Below are positions 44,626 through 54,320 of a stretch of 64,000 bases of DNA, in pieces. Position 1 is the first letter of the stretch. Each line of letters starts with the position of its first letter. The DNA is from Podocnemis expansa. Taxonomy: Eukaryota > Chordata > Testudines > Podocnemididae. The notes under the pieces are model-generated. The model did not search any database and was not told where the DNA came from. It saw only the letters and a program-made list of their open reading frames with translations. The position numbers and the translations under genes are program-made. The DNA lies in the NCBI GenBank assembly GCA_007922195.1, contig ML681992.1, positions 1,716,613 through 1,780,612 on the forward strand. The letters are read 5' to 3'.

Positions 44626-45439
44626 TATGGACATCATCACAGACCAAACTAAAAGTATAAATTCCCCTCCTTGATAACAGGGACTAGAATCTTGCTTAGC
44701 ACTTATGTGAGTGGTAGTCTAACTCCATCTTCCACTGTATTCATAACTAACATAAGAACTACAATGAATCTAACCCAAGTAAAAAGAACATAGACTGCAA
44801 TTTTTATTTTACCTGTGTTAGGCCTGGCTAACCGCAGATCTATTGTCTGTTTTCAGAGCTTCCAAAGCAGAGGAAGAGATTAAGGAGAAGGACAGCAAAG
44901 GTTCACTCTATGCGAATCTTTCTTCTGAAAGCTAAGAAGGAGGTGATAATGCATTTCTATTGATCTACTATGTTTGAATTCCTACCTCCTGGGATTCCCA
45001 AACTCCTAAATGTAGCTTCTGCAAAGCCAATAGCTTCCATCGACAGTTATGGGGTAATACAGGATATTGAAATAACAATTAAAATTTAAAAAAGACACAT
45101 TAGCATACTGTCAGTTCCAGATCTAGGTGGTCCTAGGGCAAGGGCTTACTTAACTAAATGTGCTGTAAGAGTGATACTATGTTTTTCATTTTGAGTGTGA
45201 ATCACTGAGGTCCTTGAAACCCAAGTTAGTAATAACATTTGCTAAAACCTAATTCATCCTACGAGTACAAAACTAAAGATTTCAGCAGACATTTGAAAAT
45301 ATTCTGTACATGAGTTCATGTGCAGAGTGGGAGAAAGACATACAGAGATATCCAGAAATATATGCTGAGTCATAAGGGAGGAAGATATCCAGGTCTTGGT
45401 AAGAAGGAGTGATGGAGGCCATTCATCCACTGTGTTTTA
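44626..45439. other. No feature recognised
   Basis: AT-rich DNA without recognisable gene or repeat. Confidence 0.45.
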
Positions 45440-45996
45440 TTTACCTGCTCATCCACTAATGTGGTCTATGCCACCATGTGCAAGAAATGCCCCAACACCT
45501 TATACATTGGGCAAATAGGACGATTGCTGCGAAAAAGGATTAATGAAGACAGAGCTGATATCAGAAATCACAGAACAAAGAAACCAGTTGCTGAGCACTT
45601 CCATCTTTCTAATCACTCAGTAAATGATTTGTTAATGACCGTCGTCAGAGATGTGGCTGGGACATCAAGACTTCAAAGAGAAACAGCTGAACTCGAATTA
45701 ATATGCAAGCTAAATTCTGTGAAAGCAGGACTTAATCGAGACTATGGGTTCTTTTCCCATTACAAAAGGTAATTTGACTTCAGGCTTCCCGTGGTTTGAA
45801 CCTAACAACTGCTCTGATTTGCTGTTACTGTATGACCTGATCCTATGTTTTACACCCCTTTGCATTTATTTTCATTCTGTTCTGTAAGTTCACCCAACTT
45901 CGAAGCATCTGACGAAGTGGGATTTTCTCCCACGAAAGCTCATGTGAAAAATCAATGTGTTAGTCTTACAGTGCCACACGACTCCTTTTTTTTCTG
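45440..45996 (+). mobile_element. Penelope-like element, 5'-truncated, sense
   Basis: It contains the GIY-YIG endonuclease frame, its 3' UTR (TCTGATTTGCTGTTACTGTA, GACCTGATCCTATG, GTTCTGTAAGTTCACCC) and the tail. The tail reads GACGAAGTGGGATTTTCTCC, ACGAAAGCTCATG and a GTTAGTCTTACAGTGCCACA block before T-rich sequence. The copy lacks the RT region, consistent with 5' truncation during target-primed reverse transcription. Confidence 0.88.
45446..45772 (+). CDS. GIY-YIG endonuclease domain of a Penelope-like element, open frame
   Basis: The frame is open from before 45446 to the TAA at 45770-45772 (103 residues from the internal ATG at 45461). In PLEs this domain nicks the target DNA. The Zn-binding C-S-S-T-N start and MCKKC precede LYIGQIGRLLRKRI (residues 14-27), the GIY-YIG core, whose first element is LYI and whose catalytic arginine is present. 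An H-R block (DIRNHR) and AEHFHLSNH follow. Then come LQRETAELELICKL, with candidate catalytic glutamates, and the GLNRDYGF end typical of the family. There is no upstream RT or promoter, so this is a truncated gene fragment. It is unusual only in being uninterrupted. Confidence 0.8.
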   Translation, partial: CSSTNVVYATMCKKCPNTLYIGQIGRLLRKRINEDRADIRNHRTKKPVAEHFHLSNHSVNDLLMTVVRDVAGTSRLQRETAELELICKLNSVKAGLNRDYGFFSHYKR

Positions 45997-48021
45997 AAAT
46001 GGTGACTTCAAAGGACCTACCAGAAGTTCCATTGAGGAAAGAAAAACAAGAACTGTATGTTTATGCTATCTTCTAGTGTTTTCAGGCAATAGGGCCTAGA
46101 ATTTCAAATGCAGCTAATTTCAAAATAGCATATAGCACAGATCCCAAATTGGAAAGGTCAGCTGAAAAACAAGACTTTGGTACATAAATTGCAGAAACTT
46201 TAAAGGCAGTCACTCAAGTTTTCCCAAGAAATGATATTAAAAAAAAGTATTAAATCATTAACTTAAATATTGAAAAACTCATCCTGTCTAATTCAGGAGC
46301 CCCACCAATTTATTAAACAAATACTGCTTGCACAGATCAATCACGTTTACCTCTCTAGCAGTGCTAGGAGCAAACTGTTGCATCATTCATCCACAGTGTA
46401 GATTTATTCTTAACCTCAATGTGCTGCAGGTCTACAAATTATACACATTATACAAATAGAAAATTGTCAAATTGACATTTTTTATATATTATTCTGTTTT
46501 TATATAATTTGAATCCATGACCTTCAAACTTGGGTCCTTACAGTTAGGCTTCTAAATCCATATTTAGTCACCTACATTTATAAGGGATGCATAACTGGGA
46601 ACTTCTGCAATAACAGTTAACAGTCAATTTACACCTGAATGCTCTAAAAGCAGCTTTATCTGCTAAGTCACTATACCCAGATGTGCCCAAAACAATGATT
46701 TCTTTACAGTTTTATGAGATGGTATCTATCAACCCCATTGCCTGTCAGTTAAGGCAGTATTAAACTTTTCCAGATTATTTTGTGATTTAGTATAGAGGTG
46801 CTGGTCAAAACTTCATAGATCAGATTGAAAACATTTATCTGTTATTAGCATTATTGATTATGTAAGGTGAAGATAATATGTTGTAAAATATTGTGGAAAA
46901 AATTCATAAAGATATTAGAGCCCTGGAAAATACATGAATGTCAATTTCAATCACATTTCTGGTTACGCGCACACAGAGAGAGAGAGAGATAGATACCTGT
47001 TACACATACTGATTGAGATAGTAGGGTCATGTGAGGAAGGAATGTGGGATATATTGGGTAAAGAGTACAAGATCATGATGAAGACCTAGAAAAGGTGTTT
47101 CAAGATGCTGAAAAGTGATATAAAAATAGATCAGTGTCAGCTCTGAAGACTTGACAAGAATACTTGGAGATGAAGAAAAAGAGCCATTGAAAAAGAAACA
47201 AATGATGTGACATTTCCTAAACAATGGATTTATTGTGTATTTATTATACAAAGAGAGAAAGACAGTGTTTCAAAAAATAATATAACGTATACGCATATGA
47301 CTTCTTCTAGACAGCAGCTATCAAAAGGGGAAAAAATCTAAAAATTGATACTATTTTGTCACTTGGGGTTTCTCACTATACAAATATTGTTGAACTTTCT
47401 CCCCTTCAATCTGTATAATCAAGTTTTTCATCCCAGCTATACTTCAGTAATCATGACACTGGATAAGCTCATCATGGTTATGATTCAGAAAGCTGTTAAT
47501 GGTGAAGTTGTATTTCCATTTGTTTTAGGATTATGTCTATGTAAATTGACTAAAAAAAACCCTAAACTTTAATTGGAAATGTTAATTCTTTAATGAAACA
47601 GTAGATGAGTTTGTTCATTTTGTGTCCATTAAAATGTAAGTGTTCAGTATGGTTTAGCTGATATTAAAACTTTGGGAGAATGAAATATGCATCCCCTTGG
47701 TCATATTCTCCTTCTATTTGTGAACCATGTGTCTCACAAAAAAAGTACAGAGAGCAAGTTAAATTTTTTGGTACATAACTTTGAATCTGCATCAAGGGCT
47801 CAATCTTATAATGTGCTGAGCACTTAAGCTTATGGTTTAACTTTAAGTTCACAAGTGATGCCATCACCTAGAGAGTGCATATCCTCTTCCAAGGCCAAGC
47901 CCGAATACTGGCAAACTAGCATCTTCTCCCAAGGAAATATGGGGTGTCGGCATTGGTTAATTAGTTCTTTTTCTACAGAAGTGCACTCTAAAAATGAAAT
48001 GTAAATAAAAATTATGTACTA
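45997..48021. other. No feature recognised
   Basis: AT-rich unique-looking DNA with a short (GA)n at 46974-46988. No gene or repeat is recognised. Confidence 0.45.
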
Positions 48022-48445
48022 GGCTATGCCTACACTGCCAAATTGATCCGAACTAAGGAAGCTTAATCCAGACTAATTTGGCGCATGGTCACACTGGTCT
48101 TTACATAGTCTGAACTAAGAAATTTAGGGAAAGTTTAGTCTGAACTAATAAATACCAATGTTAGTTTTGAACTTACTCACTTAGTTCGAACAAGTTTGAG
48201 CTAACAACATGCAATACCCGAACTAATGTTTAGTTTAAACTTTAAAAGTTCAAACTAAGGCATTAGTGTGAACTACTCACATGTTCTACTTCAAATTAAA
48301 ACTTTAGTTTGAATGAGAACATGCAGCTCATTTGAACTGAAAAGCCTCAGGTAGTTCAAACTAGCCCAAGGTTGGTTTGGGCTAACATCAGGCATCTTCA
48401 GTTCGGACTAGCAAGTCCATACTAAAATTGCTGATGTAGACATAG
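48022..48445. mobile_element. Harbinger-like MITE, TTAGTTCGAACTAA family, longer copy
   Basis: The left end is GGCTATGCCTACACTG and the right end is TGATGTAGACATAG. CTA flanks both ends. At least ten copies of TTAGTTTGAACTAA-like words lie in both orientations, including TTAGTTCGAACAAG near 48181. AATCCAGACTAATTTG (48066-48081) is shared with the element at 3973-4268. Confidence 0.75.
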
Positions 48446-48673
48446 CTATAGTCTCTAGCTTTCCTTTTTCTGAACTACCCTGCTAACTCTTACTTAACAC
48501 AGTGCTGTCCCTGTCTGAATATGCAATTACTTAAGCACCCTTACATGCCTCATTTTTATAGTCTCACCCCTATCAGAGTGGACACCTGGGCTTCTTAGCC
48601 ATCTCCTATAAAAGAAGCATTAAGCAGCTAGTTTAGCTCAGAGAGACTCAGTAATAGTCAGACAACTGGGAAG
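48446..48673. other. No feature recognised
   Basis: Short unique-looking interval between a MITE and a Penelope tail. Confidence 0.4.
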
Positions 48674-48841
48674 TTCCAAAGGGGCAGCTGTGTAAATCTA
48701 GTCCAGCAAAAAACAAACAAAAAACAAACAAACAAGGAGTCGTGTGGCACATAAAGACTAATGGATTTATTTTTCACATGAGCTTTCGTGGGAGAAAATC
48801 CCACTTCATCAGATGCTTTGAAGATGGGGGAGCTTACAGAA
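48674..48841 (-). mobile_element. Penelope-like 3' tail, antisense half of an inverted pair
   Basis: It starts TTCCAAAGGGGCAGCTGTGT (antisense of the extreme end ...CTACCCCTTTGGAA). An A/C-rich CAAACAAACAAACAAGGAGT follows, then ATGAGCTTTCGTGGGAGAAA and ATCCCACTTCATCAGATGCT. The end lies near GGGGGAGCTTACAG. Confidence 0.8.
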
Positions 48842-48875
48842 AGCTCATGCAAAAATTCAATTTGTTAGATAAGTG
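48842..48875 (+). mobile_element. Penelope-like tail piece, sense half of an inverted pair
   Basis: AAAGCTCATGCAAAAATTCA followed by ATTTGTTAGATAAGTG is the sense tail (compare AAAGCTCATGCAAAAAATAA at 50442-50461). It abuts the antisense copy directly. Confidence 0.6.
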
Positions 48876-49784
48876 TAAGCCATTCTCAGGACAACCCCCC
48901 CTATTTTAAAATCTTAATTTCGGGGGGGGGACCTCTCCAAATTTCTTGTTTAATTAATAAGCCATAGTAATTCTTGTACCTGCTCCCACAGTGCCTCCAT
49001 TTATATTCCCCATTAGTCCTATCCACTGTCCCGTAGTTAAATAATTGTCTGTGCTTGTGAACTATTTTACCAGTGAGTGGGCATGGGTGGGACAGAGTGG
49101 GGTCAGCTGATGATTATGACCACTCAATACAACTTGCAGCACTGACATCCCTTTCTTTATGTGAGTGTTCTGTGCTCACATTGACTTTTGTTGTTGTTGC
49201 TGCAACTGTCCGTACAATAAAGGGTCATGTTGTGCTAATACATGCCAGGGGTAGCAATGGGCCCCACTTTATGACAGAGTCTTGTGACTGCAGAGCGTCT
49301 TCACTGCAGATCAAATCTGACTCATAACTGCTGATAGTCAGGCACTGTTGATTTTACAAATAGTTGAAGGGACATAGTGGTCTAACTCACCACTTGTCCC
49401 CTTTCCCAAGGCCCCCCAATTGTATGTTTTGTTCACTTCAACAGTGAATATGATTGAAAGGTGTTCTACAACCTAAATGTTATAGTTGAGTTGTTTTTCC
49501 ATTAAATTACACCAGGGCCGTTGCTACGTTGCGGCTGGAAGGGCATGGTCCCTGCATCTCCGGCCCCAGCTAGCAGAGCCGTAACTAGACTTTTTGTCAC
49601 CCTGGGCAAGCAGCCTCAAAAGTGCTCCCTACCCAACCCAGGGCCCAATTCAACCCAGGACATGATCCAACACTGCACTATTGCTGAATGGTGGTACAAA
49701 GCCAGAATTCATCCCGTCATCACCAACCATCAGCACAGAGCCAGATCTGTCCCCTGCTGCCGCTGGGAGCATTCCCACTATCTT
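48876..49784. other. No gene recognised; possible hAT-like end at 49512
   Basis: Mixed-composition DNA. CCAGGGCCGTTGCTACG at 49511-49527 and GCAGAGCCGTAACTAGAC at 49572-49589 resemble hAT-type ends. They point the same way and no partner was found. Confidence 0.35.
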
Positions 49785-49901
49785 CACCATGTCTGACAAA
49801 GTGGGATTTTCTCCCACAAAAGTTCATGCAATAAATAAATCTGTTAGTTTTTAAAAGTACTCTGTTTCTCTGCAACAGACTAACACAGCTACCCCTTTTG
49901 A
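49785..49901 (+). mobile_element. Penelope-like 3' tail, sense, complete to its end
   Basis: ATGTCTGACAAAGTGGGATT, CTCCCACAAAAGTTCATGC and AATAAATAAATCTGTTAG are followed by CTCTGCAACAGACTAACACA and GCTACCCCTTTTGATC, the extreme 3' end of the family. Confidence 0.8.
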
Positions 49902-50079
49902 TCTCAAACTTTAGTAGTTCAGTCTTCATGCTCCATTCATCCAGTGCTCTCTCTGCTCTTAATTTATGTCCTGGTGCTCTAAAAGTCGTCTGTCCATCAG
50001 GAAATAGATTAAGACTAACAATTCTTCTCACATACCACCACCACCACACAGCATTTACATAATCTTTAGTCAGTATTAA

Positions 50080-50160
50080 TCTGAGCTGGATTTGAACTAG
50101 CCACAAGTGAAAGGTTCAGTAACTCATTACCCCTCTCCGCAACCATTCAATTCTCCTAAA
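50080..50160 (-). mobile_element. tRNA-derived SINE head fragment, antisense
   Basis: GGATTTGAACTAGCC is the antisense B-box region. AGGTTCAGTAACTCATTACC stands at the antisense A-box position. Confidence 0.45.
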
Positions 50161-50421
50161 ATATGACAGCTATAGTAACTTTTATGTTAAGCAGTCTTAT
50201 CAAGAAAGCTTTTAAAGCATCCTGCCTCACCACTGCAGGAGACTAGCTGCAGACTCATCTAACAAAGCACTTTTCTATTATGTGAAACATAACATAGCAG
50301 AGAAAAGACCTGGCATAAAACCACCAAGTTTTGTTAACATCAGCCTTCTACCCGCATGCACATACACAAGGGTTTGGTGTCTAAGGGAACTGGGTAGTGG
50401 CTCAGAAGGAAGGTTTCTATG

Positions 50422-50541
50422 GCGTGGGATTTTCTCCCACAAAAGCTCATGCAAAAAATAAATTTGTTAGTCTTTAAGTGCCACAGGACTCCTTGTTTTT
50501 CTGTTTTACTGAACTAGACTAACCCGGCTACCCTTTTGGAT
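50422..50541 (+). mobile_element. Penelope-like 3' tail, sense
   Basis: GCGTGGGATTTTCTCCCACA, AAAGCTCATGCAAAAAATAA and TTTGTTAGTCTTTAAGTGCC are followed by ACAGGACTCCTTGTTTTTCT. It ends at ACTAACCCGGCTACCCTTTTGG. It is one of the best preserved tails in the window. Confidence 0.85.
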
Positions 50542-50858
50542 TATAGCAGGCTGTAAGCATTAGGTGCCAGGGCCTGTTGGTAGCAAGAACAGAGGAATCT
50601 GCGCTGCTAGCTATCAATGGCAGGATGTGTCCCCATTGCTCAAATCCACAGGCCAGCCATAGAGGAAGATCACTCACTTCAAGAACTTCATGCCTTTTGA
50701 AAGACTCTTTATAAGTGACTATGACTTTATAGCCAGCCATGTCATTCCTCCATATCTCCCCCAGGTACCATCTGCCATGGCTCCATTCCATTTCTCCATC
50801 CACCCATCACTCACTTCTCCAACCACCCCACCCACCAGCAACCTATCACTCATCTCCT

Positions 50859-50882
50859 ACACACACACACACACACACACAC
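50859..50882 (+). repeat. (CA)n microsatellite
   Basis: Twelve CA units within a pyrimidine/C-rich stretch (50740-50990) that yields spurious Ser/Pro/His-rich frames. Confidence 0.9.
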
Positions 50883-51021
50883 CATACTTGCCCTCTTCAT
50901 CCTCTTTCCCCCACTCTCTCTATGCCATCTTCCCCCAGCCCTGTCTCTTTTCCCATAGCATCATGTTCCAGGAGGGCTCATGTTTCACAGTATTTATTTT
51001 ATGAATAGGTAATTTTTTAAA

Positions 51022-51022
<1 letters not shown>

Positions 51023-51065
<43 letters not shown>
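51023..51065 (+). repeat. (ATT)n microsatellite
   Basis: About fourteen ATT units. The reverse frame gives a run of isoleucines, which is an artefact. Confidence 0.9.
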
Positions 51066-51066
<1 letters not shown>

Positions 51067-51119
51067 GAAAGTTCTGCTGGAAACCTGAGGTATTTCAAAC
51101 ACTCCAGAGACCCACTGTA

Positions 51120-52200
51120 GGGAGTCTGGTGCTTGTGTCTCACCTTTCCAGCCCACTGATGGTACAGCCAGCAACCTACAGCTCAGCCTCTTCCAGAGAC
51201 CTTCACACAACCAAAGCAGCTCCAGCCCCCCCCCCCAACTCAAAAACCCAATACCAACCTCTTCTCCTAACTATTACAGGGAGCCTGGAATTACTTCTCC
51301 CCCTCCTGCTGTTGCCCCACCTGGCCCAAAACACCCCCCTTTCTATTGCCCCTCAGAATACCCCACAACTCAGTGCCCTACCTGGCTCAAAACCACCCTG
51401 AATGGCTATTGACCTACCTAGGCCCTCCTAGCCACCCCATCAGCCCAGCAAAAAAACTGTCCACCCCCCTTTCCTTACACCACCTGTTGCCCCCACTCCC
51501 TACTGCCCCAAAGCCACCCCATTTCCCAACCCTGTGGCCCACACCACTGCAGCTGGGCAGCTGTTGTCCCATATGGGTCTCTCTCTCACTCATTCACTCC
51601 CGCAGTATTTCTCAGATTCTCATCCTAAACTGTCTGTCTGCCACCTGCCTCACCCCCTAACTTCCCTTTATCCTCCCCTGAGCCCTGGTGCTCTGTACTT
51701 ACCCCTCTGCTGGTGGGCAGGGGAGCAAAGCTGAGTCAGAGACATGCCACGCGTACAAGCTGCCTGTCTGAAAGGGGATGCAAATTCCCCACTCTCTTCT
51801 GGTGCAGCCAGGTGAGGCTGGGCAGCAGTTCTCACTCTGTGTCTTAGCAAGATGGGGTGGGGAGGGGGCTGAGCTGAAAGGAGACAGGCAGGCTAGAAAG
51901 TCAGAAACAGATCCTTGGCCCTGCTGGGAAGCAGAGCTAGCAGGGTGCAATTTTTCTATGGCTCCTCAAATTTATAGGGCACTCTGCCTTACGTTAACTC
52001 CTGAGCCTACTGTGCTCTGTTCAGCTCCATCTAGCCAGACAGGTGCTACCTGCTAGGCATGGGGCTGGGCCAAGATTTGGCTGGGGAAGGGCAAAGTAAA
52101 GGAAGTCTGACAGCAATAACTTACCTTAGCAATTTGCAAGCCCCCTGGGTGGGTCACAGAATACCAGGAGCTGTAAGAGACCTGAGAGTGGCCAAGAAGT
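51120..52200. other. C-rich to GC-rich segment, unclassified
   Basis: The segment is strongly C-rich on the plus strand at 51210-51540, then more balanced. Overlapping frames of 60-104 codons on both strands lack motifs. It may be filler of another non-autonomous element, but I found no paired ends. Confidence 0.35.
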
Positions 52201-52231
52201 GCAAATCACCATTAGGGTATGTCCACACATA

Positions 52232-52617
52232 GGGTGTGTTCACACAGCAGTCTTATTTCGAAACAACAGAGGTTGTTTCAAAGTAAGAAAGGCCATGTTT
52301 ACACGACGCATCATTGTTTTGAAACAACGGGTTGTGTTGTTTTGAAACAACTTAAACCCCATGTGGGGACGAAACAACGTTGTTTTGAAATGATTGTTTC
52401 AAAACAATGCCATCTGAACATGTTGTTTTGAAACAATGGTGACTCATTTCAAAATAACTGTTGTCTGAACATGCTATTTCGATTCCTGCTTTTTTCCTTA
52501 ATTTGAATAAACAAACTGTCAATTTGAATTAACTTATTTCAAAATAAGGCACTACTTCGATACAACTTGTATCGAAACAACTTATATCGAAATAACCCCC
52601 TGTGTGTGAACATAGCC
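52232..52617. mobile_element. Inner MITE, TTTCGAAA family, nested 17 bp inside another
   Basis: The left end is GGGTGTGTTCACAC and the right end is GTGTGTGAACATAGCC, imperfect inverted repeats. ATA duplicates exactly on both sides (52229-52231 and 52618-52620), within CATAG contexts. The interior is an array of TGTTTCGAAACAAC-like words (about a dozen) in both orientations. Confidence 0.82.
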
Positions 52618-52849
52618 ATAGGCTTTAAATGAAACAACACTGGTTGTTTCACTTTAAAAAAAATTAGGTCCACACAATGTTTTGCTGTTTTGATAAGATG
52701 AACTCTGTGAAATCGAAATGTTAAAACCTACTAGGTAATCAAAAGAGCTGTTGAATTGAAATAGTTCTTTCAAAACAATGCCATTTGGACACTTTGTTTT
52801 GAAACAACATTGCTTTGATTAAATGGATTTGACTTCCTCCCAGGATGCA

Positions 52850-53285
52850 TGGCAGGGATTGTGGGGTACCCTGCATCCCCTGTTGCTTGCAGAGTGGTAG
52901 GGGAGGGAATGCTGGATGCCCCTTATCCCCAGCCACTGGCTGGCCTGGTGGGGGAGGGATTGCAGGACTCTCCTTATCCCCCGCTGCTTGCAGGGCGGTG
53001 GGGGAACGGATCTCAGGTCACCCCTTATCCCCTGCTGCTGGCCAGTCAGCAGGAGAGGAATCACCAGGGACCCCTATCCCCCTGCACCTGGCCAGCAGAG
53101 AGGCAGAGATTGCAAAGTGCCACTTATCCCCCACTGCTGGACAGGTGGTAGGGGATGCCGGGCACCCCATGATCCATTCTCCCGCCGCCCAGCCAGGTGG
53201 GGGATGCAGGGCACCCCATGATCCCTCCCGCACTGTGTTAGAAGCAGCAAGGGATGCAGGGCACCCTGTGATCCCTGCCCTGGGA
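52850..53285. repeat. GC-rich minisatellite, unit about 50 bp
   Basis: Roughly nine diverged units hold CTTATCCCC(T/C)GCTGCTTGC, GGGGGAGGGATTGCAGG or, later, ATGCAGGGCACCCCATGATCC. The 210-codon frame across it is a repetitive G-x-P-L-S-P-A-A pattern produced by the repeat, not a protein gene. Confidence 0.75.
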
Positions 53286-53547
53286 GTTTATTTCCCCTGC
53301 CATTGGCTCTTCTTAAGAAAGCGAGGCAGGGGATTTTTCGGCAACATGGCTCTGCCAGGGAGTCATGTTGCCACATCTCCCAGGGTGACCCTCTCCCAAA
53401 TTGAACTGGCAAGTCCTGTGTTCAGACATGCTAGTTCATTTTTTTTTTTTTTTGGACCTGTTGAGCTGTTGAATTGATTTGGCATGGATCAATATAATGA
53501 CTTATATGTTGATTCATCTTAAATCGATTCAACTGGAATAAATTTTG

Positions 53548-53550
<3 letters not shown>

Positions 53551-53597
<47 letters not shown>

Positions 53598-53607
53598 NNN
53601 NNNNNNN

Positions 53608-53653
<46 letters not shown>
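53551..53653 (+). repeat. (TG)n microsatellite with assembly gap
   Basis: A long TG run interrupted by ten N at 53598-53607. The true length is unknown, since a gap of exactly ten is usually a placeholder. Confidence 0.95.
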
Positions 53654-53655
<2 letters not shown>

Positions 53656-53699
53656 ACATAGCCTAAGATAATTTGTTCAGTCAGAGTTCCTTTATTCTC

Positions 53700-54320
53700 C
53701 CTTCCCTTAGCTGGGTCCCGGCAAGGGAATACCTAACCTGTCAGGCTAGCACAAGCTCCTGTCTGGAGAGGAACAGAGCACAGTATGCTCCACTTCTTTG
53801 CTGCCAGAACCGATCTGTGTGAGCATGGTTTTAGCGCCCTGTAAAATACTTCACCCAGGGCCTTTCCCCTTTTGCCTCACCATACTTGTGGTCCTGCCAG
53901 CTATCTGGAAGTGGCTCGATCCGGCTCTGGGCAACTTGCAAAAAGTGCAGATGGCTCCTGCCACTTTCTAAGAAGGGGTGGGGACTGTCTTCCACTTCAA
54001 GCCTCTTCCAAGAGGCTTGAAGCATGGGATGGTCCATGCTGCTTTTCAGAAGCAGCAGGAATGGTCTCTGCCACTCAGAAACCATCCCTGCCACTTGTAA
54101 AAAGCAGCACGGACTGTCCCTGGCTTCGAGCCTCATGCAGGAGGCTTGAAGCAGGAGACGGTCACTGCTGCTTCCCACAAGTGGCATGGACCATCCCCAG
54201 CTTTGAACCCCTTTTACGAGGCTAGAAGCCAGATTGGGCCCCTTGCATGGCCAGATAGGGGCCACTTGTGGAAGAAGGCATGTGCCCCCATCCTGGCCCC
54301 CTCCAGAATCACTCCTGAAT
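53700..54320. other. GC-rich segment with palindromic sub-repeats
   Basis: The segment contains a perfect CTTCAAGCCTCTT-CC-AAGAGGCTTGAAG palindrome at 53995-54022. It also holds repeated AAGCAGCA, GGACTGTCC and GAGGCTTGAAGCA(T/G)G blocks spaced about 125 bp apart. Overlapping frames on both strands (up to 144 codons) have no motif. It is probably filler of a DNA transposon. Confidence 0.5.

Larger units (their letters stand above)
52215..53663. mobile_element. Harbinger-like outer element, TTTCGAAA family, interrupted
   Basis: The left end GGGTATGTCCACACATA continues, after an insertion, at 52621 as GGCTTTAAATGAAACAACACTGG. Together these match the first 45 bp of the element at 1573. The right end is GTGTGTGGACATAGCC. 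The core has a GC-rich minisatellite and a (TG)n tract containing an assembly gap. Flanks are TTA on the left and TAA on the right, so the target duplication is not clear. I cannot exclude that the right end belongs to a different element. Confidence 0.6.

Noticed and set aside
49511..49589. hAT element with CAGGGCCG end
   Set aside because: Two similar ends point in the same direction and no inverted partner or 8-bp duplication was found.
51120..51660. Proline/serine-rich coding exon
   Set aside because: The C-rich composition explains the frames. They exist in several phases and lack splice or domain evidence.
52845..53477. 210-codon frame with repeated G-x-P-L-S-P-A-A pattern
   Set aside because: It is produced by a roughly 50-bp minisatellite. 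It has no promoter, splice or domain evidence.
53831..54265. 144-codon minus frame with repeated LLLxASCMRLEA segments
   Set aside because: The repetition follows the DNA sub-repeats of the filler, and an opposing plus frame shows the mirror pattern.
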